64,000 bases of DNA, from NCBI RefSeq assembly GCF_030580855.1, contig NZ_JAUQOP010000004.1:176464-240463 (forward strand). The letters run 5' to 3'. Shown here piece by piece: positions 26,906 through 35,991 of this stretch. The first letter of the stretch is position 1, and each line of letters starts with the position of its first letter. The notes beneath the pieces are model-generated. The model did no database searches, was not told where the DNA came from, and worked only from the letters and a program-made list of their open reading frames with translations. This DNA is from Pseudomonas citrullilanati (GTDB lineage Bacteria; Pseudomonadota; Gammaproteobacteria; Pseudomonadales; Pseudomonadaceae). The translations under genes were made by a program, and so were the position numbers.

Positions 26906-29655
26906 TGCGTACCGGCGATTCGAACCGCACCGCCGCGTGGAAAGCCTGGCGCCATCCATTGCGCCCGCGCGCCACCTTGGCCGATGAAGCAGCACTGTAT
27001 GCTCACAATCCCAGCTTCACCGATCACCTGCCGTGGGTCGAGTACCTCGACACCGAGCAGTGTTTTCTGCTCGATGACAATCGTTCGGTGGGCGCGGTGT
27101 TTGAGTTGCTGCCGATCGGCACCGAAGGGCGCGAACCCGATTGGCTGATGGCCGCCCGCGACGCCCTCGAGGACGCATTGCAGGACAGTTTTGACGAGTT
27201 GGATCAGGCTCCCTGGGTGGTGCAGTTTTTCTGCCAGGACGACAACGACTTCAGTCCATACCTGACCCGGCTTACCGAGTATATTCAGCACAGCGCGCAA
27301 GGCACCCTCTTCACCGAGGCGTATTTGGAGCACAGCCGCCGTCATCTGAAGGCCATCGCCAAGCCTGGCGGTTTGTTTGAAGACCAAGTGGTGACGCGCC
27401 TACCTTGGCGCGGTAACAATCGGCGGGTGCGTTTGGTGGTCTATCGCTGGCTTGAGTCTGACGCTGAGGAAATGGGACTTACACCGGCGCAATCCCTGCA
27501 ACAGGCTTGCGAACGAATTGGTGCGTCGCTGCAAGCATGCGGGGTGCAATCGACGAGAGTCGATGGCCGAGGTCTGTATGCCTGGTTAGTGCCCTGGTTC
27601 AACCCGGCTCCCAGGCTCACCGATGAAGCACCCGAGGAGTTCTACCGCCGCGTAGCCTATCCGGAGCCAAGCGACGGCGAGTCACTGGAACTACCTTTCG
27701 ATCACGACTTCGCCGAACGGCTCTTTTTCAGTGAGCCACGTTCGGATGTGCAGCGCGGACTCTGGTTTTTCGACGATCAACCCCACCGGGTCATGGTGGT
27801 GGACAAACTGCGCCGGGCCCCCTTGATTGGTCAACTCACCGGGGAAATCCGCAAGGGCGACGCGATGAATGCGCTGTTCGACCAGTTACCCGACGGTACG
27901 GTGATGAGTCTGACCTTGGTGGTCAAACCGCAGGATGTGCTTGAGGACCAGCTAAACCGATTGGCTCGTAAAGCCATCGGTGAAAACCTGGCCTCGACCC
28001 AGACCCGTCAGGATGTTGAAGAGGCCCGCGCGATCATCGGCCGCCAGCATAAGCTGTACCGTGGCACGCTGGCGTTTTACGTGCGCGGTCACGATGAGCA
28101 GCAACTGCACCTGCGCTCGGTCAGCTTGGCCAACGCACTGCTGGGTGCGGGGCTACAGCCGGTACGCGAAGGCGACGAAGTTGCCGCCTGCAACAGCTAT
28201 CTGCGTTGGTTGCCGATGGCTTTTAACCCGACCCGCGACACACGCAACTGGTACACGCGTTTAATGTTCGCGCAGCACCTAGCGAACCTCATTCCGGTCT
28301 GGGGTCGCAGCACTGGCACCGGCCACCCGGGCGTCACCCTGTTCAATCGTGGCGGCTCGCCGTTGAGCTTTGATCCGTTGTCTCGTCTGGACAGGGCCAT
28401 GAACGGCCATCTGCTGTTATTCGGCCCCACCGGCGCTGGTAAGTCGACCACCCTCGTCACCCTACTGATGCAAGTCATGGCGGTGTACCGCCCTCGCCTG
28501 TTTATCGTCGAAGCCGGCAACTCATTCGGCTTGCAGGGAGACTACTTCGCGACACAGGGCCTGTCGGTGAACAAGGTCCAATTGAAACCTGGCGCCTTGG
28601 TCAGTCTCGCCCCGTTCGCCGATGCCTGGCGCCTGGTCGAGCAACCGGACCAAGTAGCAAGCCTGTCGATCGATGAGTGGGACGATGAGGCAGTAGCCAG
28701 TCGCGAAGACCAGCGCGATGTTCTCGGCGAACTGGAAATCACCGCCCGCCTGATGATCACCGGCGGCGAGGCCAAGGAAGAGGCGCGCCTGAGTCGAGCC
28801 GATCGCAGTCTAATCCGCGAGTGCATTCTCGATGCGGCACAGACCTGTGTCGCATCGGGTCGCCAGGTATTGACCCGCGACGTGCGCGACGCGTTGCTGC
28901 GCGTCGCCGCCGACGCGCACTTGCCGGAGAAACGTCGTGAGCGTGCCCAGGAAATGGGAGAGTCCATCGACCTATTTTGCCAGGGTTTCGAGGGTGAACT
29001 GTTCGATCGCGAAGGCACGCCTTGGCCCGAAAGCGATGTGACCATTGTCGATCTCGCCACTTACGCTCGCGAAGGCTACGAGGCCCAGATGTCCATCAGC
29101 TACATCAGTCTGATGAACACTGTGAACAACCTGGCCGAGCGCGATCAGTACCTGGGTCGGCCGATCATCATGGTCACCGACGAGGGTCATATCATCACCA
29201 AGAACCCGTTGTTGGCGCCATTCGTTGTCAAGGGAACGAAGATGTGGCGCAAGCTCGGTGCTTGGTTCTGGTTGGCGACGCAAAACCTTGCCGACTTTCC
29301 CACTGCCGCCCAGACCATGCTCAACATGATCGAATGGTGGATTTGTTTGAACATGCCACCTGCGGAAATTGAGGAGATTGCTCGCTTCAAGAAGCTCACA
29401 CCGGCGCAAAAAGCCTTGTTGCTCTCCGCTAGCAAGGAGCCTGGGAAATACACCGAAGGGGTCGTACTCTCGAAAAAGCTTGAAACGCTGTTTAGGGCCG
29501 TGCCGCCCAGCCTTTATCTCGCTCTGGCCATGACCGAGCCCGAGGAGAAAGCCGAGCGCTGGAGGCTGATGCAGAGCAACGGCTGCTCGGAGTTGGAAGC
29601 GGCGTATCAGGTAGCTGAGCGGATCGATAGAGCGCGAGGAATAGAGCCCGCGTAG
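26905..29655 (+). CDS. conjugative transfer ATPase, PFL_4706 family (TraC/VirB4-like)
   Basis: A 916-residue T4SS ATPase. The N-terminal TraC-like domain is followed by the P-loop LFGPTGAGKSTTLVTLLMQ near 506. The Walker B equivalent IIMVTDEGHIITKNPLL and the family-specific WWICLNMPPAEIEEIARFKK come later. It powers pilus or channel assembly. The start is GTG at 26905, overlapping the TAG stop of the lipoprotein gene by one base. It ends the first tra transcription block; a regulator region follows. Confidence 0.93.
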   Translation: MRTGDSNRTAAWKAWRHPLRPRATLADEAALYAHNPSFTDHLPWVEYLDTEQCFLLDDNRSVGAVFELLPIGTEGREPDWLMAARDALEDALQDSFDELDQAPWVVQFFCQDDNDFSPYLTRLTEYIQHSAQGTLFTEAYLEHSRRHLKAIAKPGGLFEDQVVTRLPWRGNNRRVRLVVYRWLESDAEEMGLTPAQSLQQACERIGASLQACGVQSTRVDGRGLYAWLVPWFNPAPRLTDEAPEEFYRRVAYPEPSDGESLELPFDHDFAERLFFSEPRSDVQRGLWFFDDQPHRVMVVDKLRRAPLIGQLTGEIRKGDAMNALFDQLPDGTVMSLTLVVKPQDVLEDQLNRLARKAIGENLASTQTRQDVEEARAIIGRQHKLYRGTLAFYVRGHDEQQLHLRSVSLANALLGAGLQPVREGDEVAACNSYLRWLPMAFNPTRDTRNWYTRLMFAQHLANLIPVWGRSTGTGHPGVTLFNRGGSPLSFDPLSRLDRAMNGHLLLFGPTGAGKSTTLVTLLMQVMAVYRPRLFIVEAGNSFGLQGDYFATQGLSVNKVQLKPGALVSLAPFADAWRLVEQPDQVASLSIDEWDDEAVASREDQRDVLGELEITARLMITGGEAKEEARLSRADRSLIRECILDAAQTCVASGRQVLTRDVRDALLRVAADAHLPEKRRERAQEMGESIDLFCQGFEGELFDREGTPWPESDVTIVDLATYAREGYEAQMSISYISLMNTVNNLAERDQYLGRPIIMVTDEGHIITKNPLLAPFVVKGTKMWRKLGAWFWLATQNLADFPTAAQTMLNMIEWWICLNMPPAEIEEIARFKKLTPAQKALLLSASKEPGKYTEGVVLSKKLETLFRAVPPSLYLALAMTEPEEKAERWRLMQSNGCSELEAAYQVAERIDRARGIEPA

Positions 29656-29697
29656 AAAAATCCATTCGGATTGCGCTCTAAAGCGAACGATAGATTA

Positions 29698-29952
29698 TTA
29701 CGATGCGCCTCGAAGCCGCTGTTGAATTCTTAACAGAAATCCGGCTTCAAAAGCATCCTGGCAGTCACCGACAGGAAGGGTTTTTCGTATTTGCGCCAGC
29801 TCCCACCACAGTGGAATCTCGCCGGCCGCATCGAGCCATGCTTGGGCGCATTGCACACCACGTTCGATCATTGGGCCAAACTCATTGCCCCAAGGCGTCA
29901 GAAGACCTGGGCAACCATCTGCCGCAGGAATTGAAATGTAGTTTTCGTCCAT
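29698..29952 (-). CDS. small conserved-looking ICE protein
   Basis: An 84-residue protein on the minus strand, ATG at 29952 with TTAGGG six bases upstream (a GTG at 29958 is possible). It has GLLTPWGNEFGPMIERGVQC and DAAGEIPLWWELAQIRKTLP, and no membrane segment. A plus-strand ORF over almost the same bases lacks a ribosome site and protein-like composition, so this strand is preferred. Function unknown. It is divergent from the XRE gene at 30122. Confidence 0.5.
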   Translation of the reverse strand: MDENYISIPAADGCPGLLTPWGNEFGPMIERGVQCAQAWLDAAGEIPLWWELAQIRKTLPVGDCQDAFEAGFLLRIQQRLRGAS

Positions 29953-30106
29953 ACACACCCTAAATTCTGATTTATGGTTAAACGTAGAGCCCGAGCCTCG
30001 AAAATCTTAACGGCGCCAAATGAACGCTCAATAACGGGCGCGAGCATCAAATGGCGTAGAACAATACCAATGTAGACTATATCCCGTGGATTGAGAGTCC
30101 CTCAAA

Positions 30107-30119
30107 GCGCAATTTGCGC
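30107..30119. promoter_or_regulatory. palindromic operator candidate before the XRE gene
   Basis: GCGCAA-T-TTGCGC is a perfect inverted repeat ending two bases before the ATG of the small HTH gene at 30122. It could be the site for autorepression, because it would cover the ribosome-binding region and lie just downstream of the AT-rich TAGACTATAT box near 30073. Confidence 0.55.
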
Positions 30120-30121
30120 GC

Positions 30122-30376
30122 ATGACTCAAGACTACGAACAGCTTCGCCTGCAACTGGCGGAGAACATCCGCTTGATACGGAGTGTGAGGAACCTTACCC
30201 AAGAGCAACTGGCGCTCATGGCCGAGGTGGATCGTACCTATGTCAGTCAAATCGAACGAGGGGTAGGTAACCCGTCGCTATTGGTCTTGTGCAAACTCGC
30301 CAATATTTTTGAGATCACCGCAGATCAGCTACTCATCGAATCTGACGCCCTTCGCCGCGTGCTGGACATTGAGTAG
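30122..30376 (+). CDS. C-protein-like XRE regulator
   Basis: An 84-residue single-domain HTH protein: LAENIRLIRSVRNLTQEQLA, then LMAEVDRTYVSQIERGVGNP and LLVLCKLANIFEITADQL. The RTYVSQIERG recognition helix is typical of restriction-modification C proteins and ICE repressors. It lies between the two tra blocks, at a suitable place to control them. No Shine-Dalgarno sequence is visible; the palindrome occupies that position. Confidence 0.85.
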   Translation: MTQDYEQLRLQLAENIRLIRSVRNLTQEQLALMAEVDRTYVSQIERGVGNPSLLVLCKLANIFEITADQLLIESDALRRVLDIE

Positions 30377-30494
30377 CTCTTTCATCGTCCTATAAATCCT
30401 TGTAAACCGACGACACCAGCTTCAGTTTTACCACTGACGGTGTACGTTCAATCATTGAACGTGTCCAGGCCATTAGCCCCAAAGAGCCTGGATC

Positions 30495-31451
30495 ATGCCT
30501 GTCGTATGCCCATCAGATACGCCCCAGAAGCTACGACCATTGGCACTTAGCGTACTGCTGGCGTGTGGGCCGAGCGTGGCGCTGGACACCAGCAGCATCA
30601 CGACCTCCGTGCTTTCGCCAAATTGCCTCGAATACCGGGTCGTTGGCATTTGTTTCTGGCTTCTCTGCACGCCTTTCGGTTGTACAGTCAAAACCTCACC
30701 CAAGGTACGTCATTTCATTCCTGAGCTGGTGGTCTCAAGCTACGCCACCACAGGCAATAATCCCTGGACCGAAATGACCACCCTATCCGCTCCCATCAGC
30801 GGTGCGGAAGGTGGCGGCAACCTGATCACGCCGAACACCCATCGCGACAATCTGGCGCGCTTCAAGAACGTTGACGGCATCGGTCACCCAGGTGGCTGGG
30901 CTGCAACGCAACTGGCTTCGCAGTCCGGCTACGCCTGCGCCAGTGGTGCCTTCGCTTTCCTGCCCTACTACCTGAGCACCCTGGACTCCCTGGCCTGGCG
31001 CCATGGCATCCCGGAAAACTTCTACCCCGAATCCCTCATACCGGGAATCCGCGAAGTCGGCCGTCAGGCGCTGGGGAACATGTGGGGGAACGTCTATCCC
31101 CGTCAGGGCTTCCTGGTACAGGCCGATGACTTCAAAGCTTCAGCGGTGATGGCGCAACGGGCGGGCGATGTGATTACCCGCAACGGACAGCCGCATGCGT
31201 ACTTACCGCTCCTACCCATACCACGCGACGGCTACTGGCCACCCGGCCCGATCGTTGAAAACGACGCATCGACTCACAAATGGCAACTGCTCTATCCCCA
31301 GGTTCAACCCACCTGCGCCATCTTCCCCAGCGATCCGGTACAGAGCGCGGACGGCGGCTACGCCTGGTCACTGTGGCGTCCCTATAGCTGCTGCAAACGA
31401 GAGGGCCAGACCTTTCTGTTCAGCATCGACTTCGAAGGAGGTGCTTCATGA
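30495..31451 (+). CDS. integrating conjugative element protein, PFL_4710 family (TraU-like, TIGR03756)
   Basis: A 318-residue exported protein with signal peptide (PLALSVLLACGPSVALDT). NCLEYRVVGICFWLLCTPFGC carries clustered cysteines and the TraU/TIGR03756 hallmark, and GEGGGNLI-like and FLPYYLSTLDSLAWRHG segments follow. TraU proteins are periplasmic and needed for pilus assembly and DNA transfer. Stop overlaps the next start (ATGA). Confidence 0.88.
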   Translation: MPVVCPSDTPQKLRPLALSVLLACGPSVALDTSSITTSVLSPNCLEYRVVGICFWLLCTPFGCTVKTSPKVRHFIPELVVSSYATTGNNPWTEMTTLSAPISGAEGGGNLITPNTHRDNLARFKNVDGIGHPGGWAATQLASQSGYACASGAFAFLPYYLSTLDSLAWRHGIPENFYPESLIPGIREVGRQALGNMWGNVYPRQGFLVQADDFKASAVMAQRAGDVITRNGQPHAYLPLLPIPRDGYWPPGPIVENDASTHKWQLLYPQVQPTCAIFPSDPVQSADGGYAWSLWRPYSCCKREGQTFLFSIDFEGGAS

Positions 31452-32830
31452 GCCAGCTTCTCGCACGGCCCTGGTTGGGCGTGATAGGTCTGTTGCTCTG
31501 TGAACTGCTTTTCATGGCTGCTCATGCCCACGCCGCCGAGGACGATTACCGCCTGGGCACTCAAGGCGGAGTACTCGACGATCGAGTGATGTACACCATC
31601 GGTGGCGGCTCCGCAGTGGGCTCACCGAGCTCGCTCTACCGGCCCAGCGGTCTCGGCGTCGGCGGGTCCTGGCGAGCAAACATGATGTGCGGAAACATGA
31701 GCCTCACCAACACCCTGCAAAACCAGCTGAACGGCGCTACCGAAGGCTTTCAGCAGATCATGGGCAGCATTGTGCAGAACGCGACCCAAGCGGTGATGTC
31801 ACTACCAGCGTTGATCATCCAGCGCGCCAATCCCGGCCTCTATGAGTTGCTGAGTAATGGGGTGATGCAAGGCCGCATCGACTTCGACCGCTCCAAACTG
31901 ACCTGCCAGGCCATGGCCGAAAAGATGGCGGACAAGGTCGGTCAAGCCGGTTGGGGCGCGCTGGCCAAGAACCAAGAGATGCAGGGCAATCTGGAGCAAA
32001 CCGGCGGTGATGCGGTGGCTGCGGTGAAAAATACCGAGGCCCGTAACGGCAATAATGGAGTCTCCTGGGTTGGTGGTTCTAAGGCTGGTGGGAATGGGCA
32101 AACACCCATTCGAGTGACCTCCGACGTAGTTCGCGCGGGCTACAACCTGCTGCATAACCGGACGGTGGATGACAGTACGTTGATCAGTAGCACCGATTGT
32201 TTGGGAGGAGCCATTTGCCAGACGTGGGTGTCGCCACAGGAGGAATCCGAATGGGCCGTTCGCGTGTTGGGTGAAAGTGAAGTCGCGACCTGTGACAGCT
32301 GCGAAACCCTGCGCGCTACCGCTGGCAGCGGATTGACGCCGCTGATTCAGGAGGCCTACAGCGAACGCCTCAAGGCCTTGCAGGGGCTGCTGTCCGGCTC
32401 ACTGTCTACTACTCCAGACAATCTGGCTAAAGCTTCCAGCCCAATGCTGCCGGTAACTCGCGGTGTGATCGAAGCCCTGCGGGATGACCCCGACCAAGAT
32501 CTGTTGGCACGGCGTCTGGCCAGTGAGACGGCCTTGTCCAGCGTACTCGACAAGGCGCTCCTGTTGCTGCGCACGCTGCTGGCGGGCAGTCACGAACCGA
32601 ACATCGCCTCCGCCGAGCCGGCCCAAACTGCCTTGACGAAAAACATCGAGGTACTGGAGCGCGAAATTCGCCTGTTGCAGACCGAACTACAGGTCCGGCA
32701 GATGCTCGCCACCAATACCGCGAGCCTGGTGCTCGATCGGCATGCCGGCGGTGCCGATGCCTCCCGTACCGTGGAGCAAGGTGACCCCGAGCCGAGCCGA
32801 CTCAATGATGCCGACGCCAGGCGCAAGTAA
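31448..32830 (+). CDS. integrating conjugative element protein, PFL_4711 family (TraH-like position, TIGR03755)
   Basis: A 460-residue exported protein (signal peptide ending near AHAAED at 30). The family motifs are MYTIGGGSAVGSPSSLYRP and FDRSKLTCQAMAEKMAD. A C-terminal coiled coil (ALTKNIEVLEREIRLLQTEL) is present. It is an envelope component of the MPF-G system, in the position held by TraH in F-like systems. It overlaps the TraU-like gene by four bases. Confidence 0.87.
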   Translation: MSQLLARPWLGVIGLLLCELLFMAAHAHAAEDDYRLGTQGGVLDDRVMYTIGGGSAVGSPSSLYRPSGLGVGGSWRANMMCGNMSLTNTLQNQLNGATEGFQQIMGSIVQNATQAVMSLPALIIQRANPGLYELLSNGVMQGRIDFDRSKLTCQAMAEKMADKVGQAGWGALAKNQEMQGNLEQTGGDAVAAVKNTEARNGNNGVSWVGGSKAGGNGQTPIRVTSDVVRAGYNLLHNRTVDDSTLISSTDCLGGAICQTWVSPQEESEWAVRVLGESEVATCDSCETLRATAGSGLTPLIQEAYSERLKALQGLLSGSLSTTPDNLAKASSPMLPVTRGVIEALRDDPDQDLLARRLASETALSSVLDKALLLLRTLLAGSHEPNIASAEPAQTALTKNIEVLEREIRLLQTELQVRQMLATNTASLVLDRHAGGADASRTVEQGDPEPSRLNDADARRK

Positions 32831-32833
32831 GTC

Positions 32834-33142
32834 ATGAATCGCTCATTCCTATTCACATTGCTTTCGAATCTGGTGATTGCCGCGGTGATGATCCTGACCG
32901 CCACACTGGTCGCCTGGCTCGGTAGCACTGCGCTGAGTAGCTTCGAGACCTGGCAGCAGGCATTCGAATCCGCACGGCCCTATCTACAGTGCTGGCGTGC
33001 CCTGCTCTACGGTGTCCTCTTTGCGCTCTGGTGGGATTTGCTTCGGCGCTACCGACAACGACCACCAGATCGACTCCGCGTCAAACGCATCGGCATATTA
33101 GGGCTCGTACTCCTTACCTGCGTCGAGCTCACCCGACTGTGA
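32834..33142 (+). CDS. small membrane protein of the tra cluster
   Basis: A 102-residue protein with three hydrophobic helices: LFTLLSNLVIAAVMILTATL, LLYGVLFALWWDLL and IGILGLVLLTCVEL. No family name is certain; such a gene is regularly present between the PFL_4711 and TraG genes. Three-base gap to the preceding stop indicates translation within the operon. Confidence 0.7.
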   Translation: MNRSFLFTLLSNLVIAAVMILTATLVAWLGSTALSSFETWQQAFESARPYLQCWRALLYGVLFALWWDLLRRYRQRPPDRLRVKRIGILGLVLLTCVELTRL

Positions 33143-33152
33143 GGTCACCACC

Positions 33153-34691
33153 ATGCTCATGAGCACCAACAGCTACCTGGAGTTTTACCTCTCGCTGCTG
33201 GGCTGGATCATCAACAATGGGGTTTGGAGCGTCCTGTCCGACACGGGGCTGTTCGCCGCGCCCTTCGGTGCAATCGTCTTGCAGGAGTGGCTGTCGGCAC
33301 GTCAGCAAGGCGCAGATGAAGGCAACAAAGGACTACTGTCGGTACCGCGGATCGAGAACCGCTTGTGGCTGGCCTACATAGTCGTGTTGTTCGGTTGCGC
33401 GCCGGTCTTTCCGTTGAGCCTCGCCTCGATGGCGTTCGATGATGCGGCGAGTCAGCGCTGCGGTGTCAGCGTGGCCAAGCCAGCAGAAACTGCCTGGGGG
33501 ACCACCTTTAATACCATCGGCGAGCGCTCTGCCAACGTCCCGATATGGTGGTTTCTGGTGCATGCCTTGAGCAAAGGCGTAACCGCCGCGGCCACTGCCT
33601 CTGTCCCCTGCGCGCCAGACATCCGGCAGATGCGTATGGAGATCGACAGCTCTCGCATCGATAGCCATGTGCTGCTGCAGGAAGTCGCCGACTTCACTCG
33701 TGACTGCTATGGCTATTCTCGCTCTCGGCTGTTCACCAACCGCCCGCAGTTGGACAAGGCACAAAGTCACGACGCATCCTGGATCGGCTCAAGCTATTTT
33801 CTAGACACGCCTGGCTATTACGACACCGATCGCTCACGCACCCCGCGAGTCAGCTGGTCGTATGACGAAAGCCGCGACACTTCATTGCCGCGGCTGGAGA
33901 ATGGTGCGGGGTATCCCACCTGCAAACAGTGGTGGAGCGACAGTGGGATCGGGCTACGCGATCGCTTAATTGAGCAGCTCGACCCTTCGCTTTTGACTCA
34001 GTTGCAAGGTTGGTTGACTGGTCATTCGAGCAACGAGATCGAGGATGCCACCCTGCGTGAGCTGGTCAGTCCACGTCAGCAATCGATGTCCATGTCGCCC
34101 GGACAGGTGTATCAGGACTATGGCTCCAGTGCCCGCGGCGGCTCGATCAATCAAGGGCTCAATAACCTGGCGACCAACACTGGGCTGGCCCTCGGTTCCT
34201 TCAGCAATTTCCCGGCGATGAATGCGCTACGCGCTGCCCTGCCGATGGTGCAGGCTTTCCTGATCATGGGCGTCACCATCAGCTTGCCGCTGATTTTGCT
34301 GGTCAGTACCTACCAGCTAAAGACCGTCATGACAGTGACGTACGCGCTGTTCACGCTACACATGCTGACCTTCTGGTGGGAGTTGGCGCGCTGGGTCGAC
34401 TCCAGCATGCTCGATACCTTGTACAACCACGTTTCGGCGTCCAATCAGGTGCTGTTGTCGTTGCCCACATCCGGATTTATGGATGGAACGGTCACGGCGC
34501 AGGTGATTGAGTATGTGATGGGGGCGATGTTCTTGGTACTGCCAGGTCTATTTCTGGTGGGTATGAGCTGGGCAGGCTACTCAATTGGCAGCAGCCTTGA
34601 AGGTATGCTTGGAAGTGCAAGCAAGGCAGCGCATGGCGCCGCAGGCAAAGGCGCAGATCAGTTGATGGGAGCAACGAAAAGGATCATCTGA
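33153..34691 (+). CDS. traG: TraG N-terminal-domain conjugal transfer protein
   Basis: A 512-residue polytopic protein with N-terminal SNSYLEFYLSLLGWI-type start (MSTNSYLEFYLSLLGW) and about five membrane segments. FPAMNALRAALPMVQAFLIM and the helical hairpins near 400-480 are typical of TraG_N. It acts in mating-pair stabilisation or assembly at the inner membrane. It ends the second tra block, and its last eight bases overlap the convergent DUF3742 gene. Confidence 0.88.
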   Translation: MLMSTNSYLEFYLSLLGWIINNGVWSVLSDTGLFAAPFGAIVLQEWLSARQQGADEGNKGLLSVPRIENRLWLAYIVVLFGCAPVFPLSLASMAFDDAASQRCGVSVAKPAETAWGTTFNTIGERSANVPIWWFLVHALSKGVTAAATASVPCAPDIRQMRMEIDSSRIDSHVLLQEVADFTRDCYGYSRSRLFTNRPQLDKAQSHDASWIGSSYFLDTPGYYDTDRSRTPRVSWSYDESRDTSLPRLENGAGYPTCKQWWSDSGIGLRDRLIEQLDPSLLTQLQGWLTGHSSNEIEDATLRELVSPRQQSMSMSPGQVYQDYGSSARGGSINQGLNNLATNTGLALGSFSNFPAMNALRAALPMVQAFLIMGVTISLPLILLVSTYQLKTVMTVTYALFTLHMLTFWWELARWVDSSMLDTLYNHVSASNQVLLSLPTSGFMDGTVTAQVIEYVMGAMFLVLPGLFLVGMSWAGYSIGSSLEGMLGSASKAAHGAAGKGADQLMGATKRII

Positions 34692-35094
34692 CATCGCTAT
34701 TCGATGATTTGGAATGACCAATGTAATGGCCATTGTCATCGTAATTGCCTAGATAGGAGTTGGCCCCTAAAAAATCTGGTCCCGGATCATTGTCTTCAAG
34801 ATTCGCGTTCTTACCAGCCTTCGACACCAGAAACACAATCACAGCAATCATCGTTGACACAGAAGCGACCAGCCAGAAACCGATAAAGAGCATCCCTAGG
34901 ATTAGAACCAGCTTCGCAACCAGAAAGCTCCCACGAACCAATAGCCCACCTGCGGGCATTCCTGCCGCCACAGCACGCTTGGCCACACGAAATTCAAATT
35001 CCTTCACCTTGCGATAACCACGTTCTGCCGACATACCGCATGCATATGCCCAGCGGTATGCGCGGGAAATCTGTACGGGCTGCTGAGCCGGCAT
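34684..35094 (-). CDS. DUF3742 family protein
   Basis: A 136-residue protein with one or two membrane helices (LLVRGSFLVAKLVLILGMLF and VASVSTMIAVIVFLVSKAG) and the soluble tail DNDPGPDFLGANSYLGNYDD, characteristic of the DUF3742 family that lies convergent to traG in these ICEs. ATG at 35094 with AGAGG seven to eight bases upstream. The gene is markedly more A+T rich than traG. Function unknown. Confidence 0.83.
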   Translation of the reverse strand: MPAQQPVQISRAYRWAYACGMSAERGYRKVKEFEFRVAKRAVAAGMPAGGLLVRGSFLVAKLVLILGMLFIGFWLVASVSTMIAVIVFLVSKAGKNANLEDNDPGPDFLGANSYLGNYDDNGHYIGHSKSSNSDVR

Positions 35095-35290
35095 GATTGC
35101 GCCCTCTTCTAAGCGTATTCCTGTGGGAATCGAGATTACAGCCTACTACTGAAAACCGCCCATGCTTAACCGTTTATCAGCTTGGTCGCTCGAAAACTCT
35201 TCACTGGAAGACAGAAGACGCACCTCTTGCAGCAGCGCCGCTATGGCCGTTGACCCATGCAAATCATCCAGCTACATAGAGGATACGGAT
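35095..35290. other. spacer between DUF3742 and structured leader
   Basis: About 200 bases with no recognisable gene. It must hold the promoter of the minus-strand DUF3742 gene and probably one for the plus-strand leader. I could not assign boxes with confidence. Confidence 0.35.
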
Positions 35291-35424
35291 CGCTGTTATC
35301 GACAGCGCCTTCCCAGGTAGCCAGAGCCTTCAAAGCTACGTCACTCCAGTGATGGTTCCCCCAAGTGCGATTGCGTTCGGCAGCTCGCACGGTCATCGTT
35401 TCATACGGTGATGAACGCCCACTG
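35291..35424 (+). ncRNA. structured leader element, copy 2
   Basis: The same succession of hairpins as at 12402-12535: CTGT/ACAG near 35293, GTAGC...GCTAC (35328-35359), CACT/AGTG, GTGCGA...TCGCAC (35366-35391), and ATCGT/ACGGT, then GATGAACGCCCACT as in copy 1 (GATGAATGCCCACT). Loops and some stem pairs differ while pairing is kept. A third, more variable C-rich hairpin follows near 35490-35510, before the gene at 35542. Confidence 0.65.
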
Positions 35425-35541
35425 CTCTTCCGAGCACCTTTCGAGCTCTGCTCGTCCTAAACCCTCTTCTTTTCTTCAACCCATTGCGGGAATTCCTCCC
35501 CTACGGGACAGGTTTCTTCGCGCGTTCAACGGAGGTACACC

Positions 35542-35871
35542 ATGTCCGACTCACTCACATCCGATGCGTTGAACGCCCTGAGCTTGCCCGTCGTGTTCAC
35601 TCCAGACGCTTGGCAACGTGCAGTACTGCTCAATGGCTCAAGTCATCCTGAGAAGCTGCAAATCGATAGATTGAGCAACGTATTGCGCGCAGCCTTTAGA
35701 GCTCATCTGGCCCATCCAAACGCACCCTTTGTGGTGTTCGAAGTAGCCACAACCGACTCGACGGGGCATGCCGATCAGCACACTTCGATGCAACTGAAGC
35801 TCAGCCTGCTTCATGCACCGAACCAACCTGACGCCTTATTGATAGCGCTTGCAGAAGAGCATCAACGCTAA
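35542..35871 (+). CDS. small ICE accessory protein of unknown function
   Basis: A 109-residue acidic, soluble protein without cysteines or membrane segments, ATG preceded by CGGAGGT. FTPDAWQRAVLLNGSSHPEK is its most distinctive part. Its long leader contains the second copy of the structured element also found before DUF3577, so the two genes may share control. I do not recognise the family. Confidence 0.6.
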   Translation: MSDSLTSDALNALSLPVVFTPDAWQRAVLLNGSSHPEKLQIDRLSNVLRAAFRAHLAHPNAPFVVFEVATTDSTGHADQHTSMQLKLSLLHAPNQPDALLIALAEEHQR

Positions 35872-35991
35872 ACACACACGGCCATACCCGGCCACAGATC
35901 GGGCTGTGCGCAGTCCTGCATCAATCCATCACCCACCGGGGAACCCTCCCGGACGGGCAAGGCGTTCCTCCTTTCTCTCGAGGAAAATGCC

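Noticed and set aside
29703..29963. Plus-strand ORF over the small minus-strand gene
   Set aside because: No ribosome site and less protein-like composition than the minus-strand frame.
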